Positions 16,558 through 26,421 of a stretch of DNA of 64,000 nt are shown piece after piece. The notes beneath the pieces are model-generated. The model was not told where the DNA came from. It worked only from the letters and a program-made list of their open reading frames with translations, and searched no databases. This DNA is from Deltaproteobacteria bacterium (GTDB lineage Bacteria; Desulfobacterota; Desulfomonilia; UBA1062), in NCBI GenBank assembly GCA_018433775.1, contig JAHDQN010000033.1:41987-105986 (forward strand). The letters run 5' to 3'. The position numbers were made by a program, and so were the translations under genes. How positions within the stretch are numbered: the stretch's first letter is position 1; each line of letters opens with the position of its first letter.

Positions 16558-17709
16558 ATGTCATTGCTTGAGAGGAGCTACACCGACGAGCATCTCCTGT
16601 TTCGCGACCAGGTGCGCAGGTTTTTCGAAAAGGAGGTGACTCCCTACGCGGATATCTGGGAAAAGGAGGGCATGGTGCCCAGGTCCGCGTGGAAGAAGAT
16701 GGGCGACCAGGGCTTTCTGTGTCCCTGGCTCGAAGAAGAGTACGGCGGCGTGGGGGCGGATTTCCTCTATTCCTACATCCTCACCGAGGAGCTGGCCCGA
16801 ACTCACTGCGGGGGGTTCTTCTTTCCCCTGCACTCGGATATCGTGGTTCCCTACCTGCACAGTTTCGGCACACAAGAGCAGAAGGAACGGTGGCTTCCGG
16901 GATGCGCTGCCGGAGATATCATCACCGCGGTGGCCATGACCGAGCCGGGGACCGGCTCCGACCTGGCCGCCATGAGGACCGCGGCGGTCAGGGACGGTGA
17001 CGAATTCATCATCAATGGGCAGAAGACCTTCATCTCCAACGGCCTGTGCTGCGACCTGGTCATTGTGGCCGCGGTCACCAACCCCCAGGCGGCCTCTCCC
17101 TACGAGGGCATGTCCCTGATCGTGGTGGAGGACGGCACGCCCGGGTTCGAGAAGGGAAGGAGGCTGGAAAAGATCGGTCTGCACTCCCAGGATACTGCGG
17201 AGATGGCCTTCGTGGACTGCAGGGTGCCGGCCTCGAACCTGCTGGGAGAAGAGGGCAAGGGGTTCTTCTATCTCATGCAGAAGCTCCAGCAGGAGCGGCT
17301 CGTCTGCGCCATGGGCTCGCAGGTGGGGGCTGAGGAGTCCCTGCGCGTGACGCTCGATTACACCAGGACGCGGGAGGCCTTCGGCAGGGCCATCAGCCGG
17401 TTCCAGTACGTCTCGTTCGAGCTCGCCAAGATGGCCTCCGAGATCGAGGTCGGGAGGGCCTTTCTGGATACCTGCATCCTGGACCACATGGAAGGCAGGC
17501 TCGATGTCAAGCGCGCATCCATTGCCAAATACTGGATCTGCGAGATGCTCAACCGGGTGGTGAGCCAGTGCGTGCAGTTCCACGGAGGATATGGATACAT
17601 GGAGGAGTATCCCATCGCCAGGATGTTCCGGGATGCCCGGGTGCAGACGATCTATGCCGGCACCTCGGAGATCATGCTGCTCATCATCAGCAGGCAGATG
17701 GGGCTTTAG
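16558..17709 (+). CDS. Acyl-CoA dehydrogenase (long-chain type active site)
   Basis: 383 aa with all family blocks: AMTEPGTGSDLAAM (about 126-139), INGQKTFISNG, DTAEMAFVDCRVPASNLLGE, REAFGRAISRFQYVSFELAK and FHGGYGYMEEYPIARMFRDA. The usual base loop reads YAGTSEIM (366 onward), so the canonical Glu is Ala367. Glu246 in QQERLV sits at the position that acts as base in long-chain and isovaleryl-CoA dehydrogenases, so an intact enzyme of that class is expected. GGGAGG lies upstream of the ATG. Second gene of the ligase-dehydrogenase operon, which ends at a strong terminator. Confidence 0.92.
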   Translation: MSLLERSYTDEHLLFRDQVRRFFEKEVTPYADIWEKEGMVPRSAWKKMGDQGFLCPWLEEEYGGVGADFLYSYILTEELARTHCGGFFFPLHSDIVVPYLHSFGTQEQKERWLPGCAAGDIITAVAMTEPGTGSDLAAMRTAAVRDGDEFIINGQKTFISNGLCCDLVIVAAVTNPQAASPYEGMSLIVVEDGTPGFEKGRRLEKIGLHSQDTAEMAFVDCRVPASNLLGEEGKGFFYLMQKLQQERLVCAMGSQVGAEESLRVTLDYTRTREAFGRAISRFQYVSFELAKMASEIEVGRAFLDTCILDHMEGRLDVKRASIAKYWICEMLNRVVSQCVQFHGGYGYMEEYPIARMFRDARVQTIYAGTSEIMLLIISRQMGL

Positions 17710-17860
17710 GAAAGAACCGCATGCAACAGACGGGGAGCGGAAGGTTTCGGACGGCTCGAAAAGGGGGTTTTTCCCCTCCGGTGTCCGCAAGCGGCTCCGG
17801 AAGGGTTACAAGGAGAAACAGGGCCATGTTACTCTCCAAGCATCATTTTTCGTAATGGGG

Positions 17861-17908
17861 GCGTCCCCCGCTTGTGCCTGTTACGCGGCCGGGGGCGGCG
17901 GGGGACGC
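17861..17908. repeat. Long perfect hairpin between acd and terminator
   Basis: GCGTCCCCCGC (17861-17871) and GCGGGGGACGC (17898-17908) are perfect 11 bp arms around a 26 nt GC-rich loop. No T-tract follows, and a normal terminator exists 110 bp further on, so it does not look like a terminator itself. It may be a REP-like element. Confidence 0.5.
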
Positions 17909-18017
17909 AACCATGGTATGAAGACGCGGAAAGAATCGAGCTTGGAGGATGAAAAAAAGAAGGCTTGATAAAAGCCTCTTGAGAAACAAGTTCCACGTAT
18001 CTTCTCACTTGCTTGAG

Positions 18018-18054
18018 CCGCGGCCCTTCACCGATTCGGGCCGCGGTATTTTTT
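18018..18054 (+). terminator. Rho-independent terminator of the acyl-CoA ligase/dehydrogenase operon
   Basis: Perfect 9 bp stem CCGCGGCCC (18018-18026) with GGGCCGCGG (18038-18046), 11 nt loop, followed by TATTTTTT. Reads on the plus strand only and abuts the 3' end of the convergent gntR gene. Confidence 0.85.
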
Positions 18055-18814
18055 ATTCATCCGGTGCCGGCCACGGATGATCGATGGCCTTTTTGAGGGA
18101 CTTCTCGAGATATTCGATATGGGCGATCAGGGCGGTCTCGGCGGCTTGGGGGTCGTCCCTTTCGACCGCATCGGTAATGGCGCCGAGCTGTTCGATGATG
18201 CGGCCTGCACTTCCCCTGATCGTCGAGAGCTTCTTGCGGCTGAAGGGGAATGCTCCCAGGAGCAGGGTGTCGATGGACTTCCTCAGGTGGATGAAGATCG
18301 TATTGTGGGTTGATTCGATGAGCGTATCGAAGAACCGGGCATAGAGCCTCCCGCCCTCCGGGCCGATGGGGACCTGGCGGGCGAGATTTCCCTGGGCTGC
18401 CTTTACGCAGAATGATCGAAGGGCCTTCTTTTCCTCTCTGGTGGCGCATTCGCACGCTAAGGCCGCGGCCTTGGCGTCGAGGATCCTCCTGACGCAGAGC
18501 AGCTCCCATATCTTGTCGTGATCGACGGAAAGCAGGTCTTCAATGGATGTTTTTTCGCCTTCCTCAGGGATCCTCACAAATTTGCCCCGTTTGTGCCGGG
18601 GCTCGATATATCCTTTAGCCTCCAGCAGCTTCATGGCCTCTCTGAGAGAGATCCTGCTGATGCCCATCATCCTGGTCATCCTGTGCTCCGAGGGAAGGCG
18701 CTCGCCCGTCTTCAGGCTGCCCCTGTTGATCAGATCGATGATCTGCTCCGCCACCTGGGTGGGGATGTTCGGCGCCTTGACGATCGGTGAAATGCTGATC
18801 TGTTTCTCTTCCAT
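18053..18814 (-). CDS. GntR-family regulator, FadR/FCD subfamily
   Basis: 253 aa. The N-terminal winged helix spans about 15-80: PTQVAEQIIDLINRGSLKTG, ERLPSEHRMTRMMGISRISL and REAMKLLEAKGYIEPRH, the GntR signature. The C-terminal half is an all-helical FCD ligand domain (LLCVRRILDAKAAALACECA and a later H-rich DTLIESTHNTIF). FCD regulators respond to carboxylic acids or acyl compounds. It is convergent with the acyl-CoA ligase/dehydrogenase operon, which has an 18 bp palindrome in its promoter, so control of that operon is plausible but not shown. Confidence 0.88.
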   Translation of the reverse strand: MEEKQISISPIVKAPNIPTQVAEQIIDLINRGSLKTGERLPSEHRMTRMMGISRISLREAMKLLEAKGYIEPRHKRGKFVRIPEEGEKTSIEDLLSVDHDKIWELLCVRRILDAKAAALACECATREEKKALRSFCVKAAQGNLARQVPIGPEGGRLYARFFDTLIESTHNTIFIHLRKSIDTLLLGAFPFSRKKLSTIRGSAGRIIEQLGAITDAVERDDPQAAETALIAHIEYLEKSLKKAIDHPWPAPDE

Positions 18815-19036
18815 AGGCCGGTCCCGAAAGAATGTACGCGTAATATGTCAGGCATGTAACCATATGTGAAACCATAATACAATCCGTAAACACCGTTCAT
18901 TCCTGATGATTTTCCCGTTCTTTCCTGAGAGGAAAGGAACAGCCCTCGAAAGAGCTCACGGGTGTTTCCCGGTGTTCTCGTTATTGCGGAGTTTTTCCCT
19001 ATGGTTTATAGTCCTTATCCAGGGTAAAAAAGGGGC

Positions 19037-20080
19037 ATGAGGTTCTATACGGAAAGTGAAATAAAGGGCCTGCTCTTAAGGGTCAGGGAGAACGAGGAGA
19101 CCGCCCGGAAGTTTTTCGAGGTGGAGACGAGCGTGCTCTCAACCCTGGACTTCGAAGATTTTTTTCACAAGCTGCTCTCCACCATCATGAACAAGTTCGG
19201 CGTGGGATATGTCTGGGTCACGCTCGTGGAGACCGGCAGGGCCACCCGGATCCTTCAGGCCCATGCGTCTTCCGCCATTCCGGAAAATCAGCTCAGGATC
19301 ATCGACCGCCGCACGTTTTCCCTCATGGTGCCTGACAGCGACCGGCCCGTGCTCGGCAATACCGATCTCGGCCGCTACGCCACGCTGGTCCCCGAGGGGC
19401 TCAGGAAGGGTTTCAATTCCATCGCCGTCGTGCCCATCAGCCTCGACGGCGAGACGGCGGGGAGCCTGAACTTCGCCGACATGTCCGCGGAGCGGTTCTC
19501 CCCTGATTCCGACACCAGCCTCCTGGAGCAGCTGGGCCTCGTGGTGTCCATCTGCCTGTCCAATGTGGCCGCCCATGAGGAGATCAAGGCTTTGGCCTTC
19601 CAGGATCCGCTGACCGGGCTGTTGAACCGCAGGGCCATGGAAAGGGTCCTGAGCCGGGAGATCGGCAGAGCGAGGCGGTACGATGGGCGATTGAGCGTGG
19701 TGTTCATCGACCTGGACGATTTCAAGAAGGTCAATGACGCCCTCGGGCACGACAGCGGCGATGAGTTTCTCGTGTACGCGGCAACGATCATGCGCAGGAT
19801 GGTCCGGCAGACCGACCTCGTCTCGCGCTTTGCCGGGGACGAGTTCGTGATCGTCCTGCCCGAAACCTCTCATGAAGAGGCGGAACACCTCATCCGGCGC
19901 ATGCAGGAGTATTTCGGAGAGCACCCGCTCACCCTGGCGGGCACCGCCGTGCCGGTTTCCTTCAGCTATGGGATCGCCTCGGTGGACATGGTGGAGGGCG
20001 AAGACCCGGCCGAGATCCTGAAAAAGGCGGATGAGCTGCTCTACCGGAACAAGCGGGAGAAGAAGGCGGGTAGACAATGA
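19037..20080 (+). CDS. Diguanylate cyclase with N-terminal GAF/DUF484-like domain
   Basis: 347 aa cytoplasmic protein. Residues 25-180 form a GAF/DUF484-like sensor (FFEVETSVLSTLDFEDFF, then SIAVVPISLDGETAGSLNFA). The GGDEF domain spans about 185-345: DPLTGLLNRRAM, FIDLDDFKKVNDALGHDSGD and the active site AGDEF at 266-270. A product-inhibition I-site RQTD is present at 257-260, exactly five residues before AGDEF. It is therefore expected to make c-di-GMP and be feedback inhibited. AAGGGGC precedes the start. No response regulator domain is attached, so the input is whatever the GAF part binds. Confidence 0.9.
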   Translation: MRFYTESEIKGLLLRVRENEETARKFFEVETSVLSTLDFEDFFHKLLSTIMNKFGVGYVWVTLVETGRATRILQAHASSAIPENQLRIIDRRTFSLMVPDSDRPVLGNTDLGRYATLVPEGLRKGFNSIAVVPISLDGETAGSLNFADMSAERFSPDSDTSLLEQLGLVVSICLSNVAAHEEIKALAFQDPLTGLLNRRAMERVLSREIGRARRYDGRLSVVFIDLDDFKKVNDALGHDSGDEFLVYAATIMRRMVRQTDLVSRFAGDEFVIVLPETSHEEAEHLIRRMQEYFGEHPLTLAGTAVPVSFSYGIASVDMVEGEDPAEILKKADELLYRNKREKKAGRQ

Positions 20081-20186
20081 TTCCGCAGGAGGCTCTCCTC
20101 GCGGGGCATCGTGATGGAGGATGACGAAACGTTCAGGCAGCCGGGCGTTGTAATCCCGTCACCATGGATCTCCTAAAAGATCATCC

Positions 20187-23100
20187 TCACCGGGCGGGAC
20201 GGGACGTGATCTTATCGTCTGCTCCCGGCCCCTCCACCTCGGGCAGGAATACCGTGAAGGCGGATCCCCTGCCGGGTTCGCTCTGCACGGTGATGGCGCC
20301 CTGATGGTCGCGCACGATCCCGTGCACGACCGAGAGGCCCATTCCCGTACCCTCGGCCTTGTCTTTGGTGGTGAAAAACGGGTCGAAGATGCGCTGCATG
20401 ATCGCTTCATCCATGCCTTCACCCGTATCACGCACCGTGATGCGGACATAGGGGCCCGGGGAGAGGCCGGGCGAGATCCCGGAAGCCTTCTGAGCGCTCA
20501 GGTCCTCCCGGGCAAGCTCGACCAGGAGCTCGCCGCCGTGTTTCCGCATGGCATAGCCCGCATTGTTGCCGAGATTGAGCATGACCTGTTTGATCTGGGT
20601 GGGGTCCGCCAATACGCGGGCGTTACCCGCTTTGAGGCGCGGATGGATCGTGATGGTCGTGGGGAGTGCGGATCTGAGGAAGCTTAAGGCCTCCTCGATG
20701 AGGGTGGTGATCTGAAGGGGGGTTTTCTCCTTGAGACTCCGGCGGCTGAAGGTGACGATCTGCCTGGTGAGATCAGACCCCATCCTGGCGGCCTCCTGTA
20801 TCTCCTGGATAAGAGAATATGCGGGATGGCCGGTTTCCAGGTCCATCAGGGCTGTCTCGGCATTGAGCACAATAGGGGTGAAGATATTCTTCAGATCATG
20901 GGCTATTCCACCCGCCAGGGTGCCGATGGCCTCCAGCTTCTGGTTCTGGGACATACGCCGGCTGAGCGCCATCTCGCGGGTCACGTCCCGCACCACGGAG
21001 ACATAGTTGACCGTATGTCCCTTCTCGTCGCATACGGGCGACACCGTGAGATTCACCTCCACGGTTTCACCGGATTTGTTCTGCCGTCTCTGGTGAGAAC
21101 TCCAGGTCCTGCCCTCCACCAGTGTCCGGTTGAATTCCTCGCAGCTCTGGGCGTTGAGGAAGTTCTCCCTGACACAGTCGACCCTCCTGCCGATGAGCTC
21201 TCCGCGGCCATAGCCGCTGATGCGTTCGAAGGCCGGATTGACGTACTCGATCACCCAGTCTGGGTTCATCAGGACAATCCCTTCGCCCGCCTGTTCTATG
21301 GCAAAGGCCAGTCGCTTGAGGTCCTGCTCCATCTGCCTGCGGGCGCTGATATCGATCCCGATGCCGATCACCGAACCGTCGGAGAGGCGGACATGGGTCC
21401 ACAGACAGGGGTGTGTCTCGCCCGAGCGGGTCACCGCTTCCAGCTCGAGCCAGCCGGACCTGCCCTCGCGGATGGCGTCCAGAACCACTTTGCGCATCTG
21501 CTCGTCCGGAAACGCCGCGGCGATAAAGTCCATGTTCCGCGTCTCCTCCAGGGACCACCCGGAGACCCGTTCCATCTCCCGGTTGATCAGCCTGACCTTC
21601 CCCTGAGAATCGAAAAAGATCAGCATGGCGGGAATATGGTCGATGACGGTCTGGAGGATCTCCTTCTGTCCTTTCAGCTTCTCGACCACCAGATTCAGGG
21701 CCCTGGTCCGTGCCTTCACCTTCTGATCGAGCTTGTCCTTAAGCTCCTGGAGCGCTTCCTGAGCCTTTTTCCGCTCGGTGATGTCCACGGTGGTGCCGAT
21801 CATGCGCACAGGCCTGCCCGACTCGTCGTAGTGGATGACCCCCCGGTCGGTGTACCAGCGGACCTCGCCGTTCTGCAGGATGATCCGGTAATCCGACTCG
21901 ACCTCCCTCAGGTGCCTGCCGACGGCCTCCTCGAATTCCCGGAACATAGCGCGCAGGTCATCCGGATGAACCAGTCGCTTCCAGCTTTCAATGGTGCCGT
22001 CGAAATCATGGGGCAGATGGTATATATCCCTCATCTCATCGGACCAGAAGTGCCGGTCTAAGAGCATGTCCCAGTCGAAAATGCCCACGCGGCCCGATCT
22101 CTGTGCCAGGACGAGCCGTTGCTCGCTCTCGCGCAGGCGTTCTTCGATCTCTTTGTGCTCGGTGATGTCGGCAATGAAACCTTCAACCGCCACCAACTCG
22201 CCCTGAGACGAAAAAAGGCCCTGTCCCTGCTCCCAGACCCATTTCAGACGTGAATCCGCAGCCTTTATCCGGTACGTGATCCTGAACGAACACCGGTCAC
22301 GCAGCGCTTTCTGGATTTCCTCCCACACGTACGCCCGATCGTCCGGGTGGATCAGTGCCCCATACGAAATCACCCGGTTTTCCTTCAGATCCTCGGGCCG
22401 GTAGCCGGTCAGATCCAGACAGCCTTTGCTGGCGAACTCCATGGTCCAGTCTTCATCGTTTCTGCACCGGTAAGCCATGCCGGGAAGGTTGTTCATGAGC
22501 GTGGAAAGAAAGAGCTGGCTTTCCCGGAGCTTCTCCTGGGTTTGCTTGCGTTCGGTGATGTCCCGGACTACTGCCACGATCCTGAGCTCTCCAGCAATGA
22601 TCGCCTTTTTCAGGTTCACCTCTTCCCAGAAGAGCCGTCCCGTCTTGTCTTTGGCCTGCCACTCGAACATCAGCTCGCCGTTGACAAGGGTTTTTCTGAT
22701 TTTTTCCTGCGCTCCCTCCTCGGTATAGGGAGGGACGCCCGAGCTCAGGTCCTCTACGGTCAGCCCCCGGGTCTCTTCCAGAGTATAGCCGTAGATGTCC
22801 GTGATCTTCTTGTTTACATCCAGAATCCGGCCGGTAGCGGGATCGTGGATGAAGATCACATCGTTGGCAGCATCGAATATGGCCCGGTAGTCGGGCTCGC
22901 CCTTCCGCAACGAAACCCCTGCCTGCGTGAACCCCGCAGTTCCCTCCGGCGGGTGAGCCGCACCTTTCAGCGGTTTGCCCGTAATGTCCTCCAGGATAAG
23001 GACAAACCCCGTGCCTGCCGACAGGCAGCGGTACTGGATCGATCGTCGGGCCGGGGCAGGTGTCTCCAGGCTGATCACCGTGTGTTCCCGCTGTGCACGG

Positions 23101-23348
23101 ATGCATCCGCGCGAGAGCCTGTCCAGAACCTCTGCAGGCAGGAGGGATTTCAGGGATCTCCCCTGAAGAGGCTCCGGGCCTGTCTGCAGGATCGCTGCCG
23201 CTGGATTGCTCGCCTGGATGATCCGCAGGTTTCCATCAAGATGGATGATCCCCGCGTTCAGCCTGCCGGGCATCATGTCGCGGGGGTGGAACAAGATCTT
23301 CCACTGCTTTGCGTGAGAGACACGACGTCTGATCTGATGCATATGCAC
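20187..23348 (-). CDS. Orphan sensor histidine kinase with about six PAS domains
   Basis: 1053 aa, no transmembrane segment visible, so a soluble sensor. PAS-type units lie at about 28-125, 155-275, 285-410, 425-540, 580-690 and 695-815; several end in the DITERK-type linker typical of PAS-PAC repeats. The dimerisation box has the phospho-acceptor His817 in GGIAHDLKNIF, the N-box is QVMLNLGNNAGYAM, G1 is DTGEGMD and G2 is GTGMGLSVVHGI. The H-box with Asp-Leu-Lys-Asn resembles hybrid/NtrB-like kinases. No receiver domain and no response regulator gene adjoin it, so the partner is elsewhere. Stimulus unknown. Confidence 0.9.
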   Translation of the reverse strand: MHMHQIRRRVSHAKQWKILFHPRDMMPGRLNAGIIHLDGNLRIIQASNPAAAILQTGPEPLQGRSLKSLLPAEVLDRLSRGCIRAQREHTVISLETPAPARRSIQYRCLSAGTGFVLILEDITGKPLKGAAHPPEGTAGFTQAGVSLRKGEPDYRAIFDAANDVIFIHDPATGRILDVNKKITDIYGYTLEETRGLTVEDLSSGVPPYTEEGAQEKIRKTLVNGELMFEWQAKDKTGRLFWEEVNLKKAIIAGELRIVAVVRDITERKQTQEKLRESQLFLSTLMNNLPGMAYRCRNDEDWTMEFASKGCLDLTGYRPEDLKENRVISYGALIHPDDRAYVWEEIQKALRDRCSFRITYRIKAADSRLKWVWEQGQGLFSSQGELVAVEGFIADITEHKEIEERLRESEQRLVLAQRSGRVGIFDWDMLLDRHFWSDEMRDIYHLPHDFDGTIESWKRLVHPDDLRAMFREFEEAVGRHLREVESDYRIILQNGEVRWYTDRGVIHYDESGRPVRMIGTTVDITERKKAQEALQELKDKLDQKVKARTRALNLVVEKLKGQKEILQTVIDHIPAMLIFFDSQGKVRLINREMERVSGWSLEETRNMDFIAAAFPDEQMRKVVLDAIREGRSGWLELEAVTRSGETHPCLWTHVRLSDGSVIGIGIDISARRQMEQDLKRLAFAIEQAGEGIVLMNPDWVIEYVNPAFERISGYGRGELIGRRVDCVRENFLNAQSCEEFNRTLVEGRTWSSHQRRQNKSGETVEVNLTVSPVCDEKGHTVNYVSVVRDVTREMALSRRMSQNQKLEAIGTLAGGIAHDLKNIFTPIVLNAETALMDLETGHPAYSLIQEIQEAARMGSDLTRQIVTFSRRSLKEKTPLQITTLIEEALSFLRSALPTTITIHPRLKAGNARVLADPTQIKQVMLNLGNNAGYAMRKHGGELLVELAREDLSAQKASGISPGLSPGPYVRITVRDTGEGMDEAIMQRIFDPFFTTKDKAEGTGMGLSVVHGIVRDHQGAITVQSEPGRGSAFTVFLPEVEGPGADDKITSRPAR

Positions 23349-23737
23349 ACCTTGTCATCGTATTGCTTCCCCGGCGGACATGACAGAGGATGACAGGAAA
23401 GGGCTGCTCTCTGGCCTCACGGGTAAAAACCTGGTGACTGCAATGCAACAGAAAAGTTGGTTGCAAAGCAAAAAAGGCCATCCGGTGCGAAACTCCTTTG
23501 TCGGTAGTTCATGATCGTGGGGATGTCAAGCTGTAATTTCCCGGCGGCCGGCAAGCGATCGTACGAATAGCGCACACTCACCCCTTCGCATTTTTTCCTC
23601 AACAGGATACTATTTATTGTAGAGAGGGATATCCCGGATCACCACCCGGTAAAAGGATGTGTCCGGTTATTCCGTTTGCGAGCCTGTTCATTCGCGGACA
23701 AGAGGAGAAAGGGGCGGGATATCCGCGGAGGCCGATT
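23349..23737. other. Intergenic region of 389 bp between the kinase and dgkA
   Basis: No gene supported. It must hold the divergent promoters of the histidine kinase and of dgkA; no clear consensus boxes stand out. Confidence 0.4.
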
Positions 23738-24109
23738 ATGAAGACCGGCGGGCAGGACTTCTATCCGGTGAGAAAGCTCAGGACCATTCTGTCGGGGCTG
23801 TCCCTGGCCGTGGTGTCAGACGTCAGCGTGGCATACAAGGTGGTTCTGTCAATACTGGTGCTGGGCGTCAGCTTTGTGTTCCGGAGGTGGATCGATTTCA
23901 GCGTGATTCTTCTTGCAACCGGGATGATGCTGGTCGCCGAACTGCTCAACAGCGCCATTGAGGACCTCTGCGATTTCGTTCAGGACCAGCAGGACCCCCG
24001 GATCGGGGTCATCAAGGATATCGGCTCGGCCGCGGTGGGAACGAGCATTCTGGTGTGGGCCGTGGTCCTGGTCATCGAGGTCGTCCATCTGCTGGGGCTG
24101 ATCTGGTGA
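23738..24109 (+). CDS. dgkA: Diacylglycerol kinase
   Basis: Prokaryotic DgkA, 123 aa, three transmembrane helices, normal length. It phosphorylates diacylglycerol (or undecaprenol in some Gram-positives) with ATP in the inner membrane. The active-site block AELLNSAIEDLCDF (about 67-80, with the catalytic Glu in AELLN and the metal-binding Glu in AIED) and IGVIKDIGSAAV (89-100) are diagnostic. The ATG at 23738 was chosen over a longer frame because GGAGG lies 6 nt upstream and the family begins here. Transcribed alone. Confidence 0.9.
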   Translation: MKTGGQDFYPVRKLRTILSGLSLAVVSDVSVAYKVVLSILVLGVSFVFRRWIDFSVILLATGMMLVAELLNSAIEDLCDFVQDQQDPRIGVIKDIGSAAVGTSILVWAVVLVIEVVHLLGLIW

Positions 24110-24330
24110 ATCCTCCTTCTCAAGTCTGCTGCGGAAGACGAGAAGCGCCCATTGCCTGCCCTTAAGGTCCTGTCATTGATTGCGGCAGGGAACGGCTGCA
24201 CGGGATATGCGTCTCCCATTCCTTCCCGTCATGCCATCGACAGGAGAGAGGAAGAGGGCAGTGATGCAGCCGGTTCATCTTCATGGTTGCGGCACGTTCT
24301 TGCAGGCCGTACACGGAAAGGAGAGTGAAC

Positions 24331-25337
24331 ATGCCGTTTGGAGGGATCGAGTCGAATCTCGTGGCGAATGCGGGATGCTGGCCGCCCAGGTCCGGGACGT
24401 TTCATGGTCTCTGAATGATTCGGGCGATCCGGATCCTCTTCTGGGCACAATCGGTGATGCCCGGTACGTGCTCCTGGGCGAGGCCTCGCACGGCACCTCG
24501 GATTTTTATCTCTGGCGCACCCGGCTGTGCCAGCGATTGATTCAGGAAAAAGGCTTTTCATTAATCGCGGTGGAAGGTGACTGGTCCGACTGTTACCGCA
24601 TCAACCGGTATGCCAAGCACTATCCCGATTCCGGGGTGAACGGGTTCGAGGTGCTGCAAGCCTTCCGGCGCTGGCCCACCTGGATGTGGGCCAACTGGGA
24701 AGTCGCTGCCCTGGCGGAGTGGCTCCGGCTTTAAAATCGAGATCATGAAAACAGGGTGGGATTGTACGGGATCGATGTCTACAGTCTGTGGGAATCCATC
24801 CATTCCATCGTCGAATATCTCGAGCGGGCCGATCCGGAGGCCACAGAAACCGCGAGGCGTGCATACGCGTGCTTCGAGCCATACGGACGTGACGCACAGG
24901 ACTATGCCCGGGGTGTGCCATGGTTCCCCAGACCTGCGAGGATGAGGTGGTGAGCCTGCTGACCGAGCTCCGGCGCGAGACAGAGGAGTATGACCGTGAT
25001 AGCAGCAGACCGGTGGGACGCGCCCATGGAGGAAGTGAGGATTCCCGAGGATGAGCCGGGAAGCTGGGAGGATGTCATGCACCGTGCCGGTGCAGGGGAT
25101 AAGCTGCTGCTTCTGAAGCAGGCGGCCCGGGAGCCGGACTGGCGGGAGGCCCGCGGGCACCACGCCATCGGCGTGATCTATAACCCCGGGCATGAGCGGT
25201 AGGGCAACTATGTCTCCACGGTGCTGCCCGAGCGTTATGATGCCTTTGTCTTCATCGACGAGAGCTATGCCCTGCACCCCCTGCACATCGAGCCGATAAG
25301 CGCTGAGCCGCCCGATCTCTATCCCTGGGGGATTTAG
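24331..25337 (+). pseudogene. Erythromycin esterase family protein, broken by frameshifts, a deletion and a nonsense codon
   Basis: The intact family is about 430 aa. Here pieces appear in successive frames: from about 24375, DARYVLLGEASHGTSDFYLW and SLIAVEGDWSDCYRINRYAK up to WMWANWEVAALAEWLRL, then a stop at 24734; from 24756, MGLYGIDVYSLWESIHSIVE and YARGVPWFPRP; from about 24990, then a TAG at 25200-25202 within GHER-stop-GNYVSTVLPE, and the C-terminus PLHIEPISAEPPDLYPWGI to 25337. The segment with the second catalytic His (family VWAHNxHxGD) is missing. A good ribosome site stands before ATG 24331, which begins MPFGGIESNLVANAG in another frame, suggesting the true start plus an early frameshift. 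Clearly nonfunctional as read. Confidence 0.8.
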
Positions 25338-25536
25338 GACCGACAGCACCGGAGAAGGGGTTTTGTGCCCCCGGAAAAGGGGCGTTTGCAGATTGTACAC
25401 TCCGCAGACTCGGGTGCAATGCCGGCTTCCATTTTACAAGTTCAATTACAGCCATAACGCTTGGCAAAATCAGGAGATTCTGGTAAAAAATGACTATTGC
25501 CTGCGAAAGATGGCTGGTGTGCAGGAGGGGATTCTC

Positions 25537-26421
25537 ATGATTGAAAGGCTGGATGTTCATTTCGTATCTCAAGGACTGCGCTGTGCGGGATGGTTTTATC
25601 GTGCGGAGGGCGACGGCGCCAGACCGTGCATCGTGCTGGGGCACGGTTTCGGCGGCACCAGGGAGATGCGGCTGGATGCGTACGCCGAGGTCTTTGCCGA
25701 GGCCGGGTACCATGCGCTGGTTTTCGATTACCGCCACTTCGGCGACAGCGAGGGTGAGCCCAGGCAGCTGCTCGATATCGGCAGGCAGCACCAGGACTGG
25801 CACGCGGCGATCGATTGTGCCCGGGCTATGACCGGAGTGGATTCCGGGAGGATCGTTCTCTGGGGCACGTCGTTCAGCGGCGGGCATGTGATCCCGGTAG
25901 CCCTTAAGCAGAGCGGTATCGCTGCGGTGATCTCCCAGGTGCCTCACCTGAGCGGCATCGCTACGGCATCAGCCTCGGGGCCTGCTCAGAATTTCCGGCT
26001 GGGGGCTGCTGCCTGCCGCGACCTGATCCGCAAGATGCTGGGTCTGAGCCCTTATTACGTGCCCATCGTCGGCCAGCCGGGCACGCTGGCCGCCATGACG
26101 GCGCCCGGTGCCGAAGAGGGAGCCAGAAGGCTCTATCCTGAAGACTACGAGCCCAACGAGATGGTAGCTGCCCGCATCTTTCTGCACGTGGGTTTGTATT
26201 CACCGGGCAGGCTGGCGCCCGGGCTCACGGTTCCCTGGCTGGTGCAGCTGGCGTCCGGAGACCTGACCACCCCGATACGGCCTGCAATCAAGGCTGCCAT
26301 GAAGTCGCAGCAAAGCAAGCTCATCGTCTACCGGTGCGACCACTTCGACGTGTACGTGCCGCCCCGGTTCGAGCAGACCGTGGAGGACCAGATCATCTTC
26401 CTCAGGCACGCCCTGCAGTAG
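25537..26421 (+). CDS. Alpha/beta hydrolase
   Basis: 294 aa serine hydrolase. The oxyanion loop is HGFGG (36-40), the nucleophile elbow WGTSFSGGH puts Ser112 in GxSxxG context, the acid is probably in ASGDLTTP, and the base is the His of YRCDHFDVYVPPRFEQ near the C-terminus. The layout fits the group of fused esterase/hydrolases annotated as alpha/beta hydrolase with the WGxSFSGGH motif. The start ATG 25537 has GGAGG 8 nt upstream. It follows the broken esterase-like gene and precedes an SDR, but no shared pathway is evident. Natural substrate unknown. Confidence 0.85.
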   Translation: MIERLDVHFVSQGLRCAGWFYRAEGDGARPCIVLGHGFGGTREMRLDAYAEVFAEAGYHALVFDYRHFGDSEGEPRQLLDIGRQHQDWHAAIDCARAMTGVDSGRIVLWGTSFSGGHVIPVALKQSGIAAVISQVPHLSGIATASASGPAQNFRLGAAACRDLIRKMLGLSPYYVPIVGQPGTLAAMTAPGAEEGARRLYPEDYEPNEMVAARIFLHVGLYSPGRLAPGLTVPWLVQLASGDLTTPIRPAIKAAMKSQQSKLIVYRCDHFDVYVPPRFEQTVEDQIIFLRHALQ

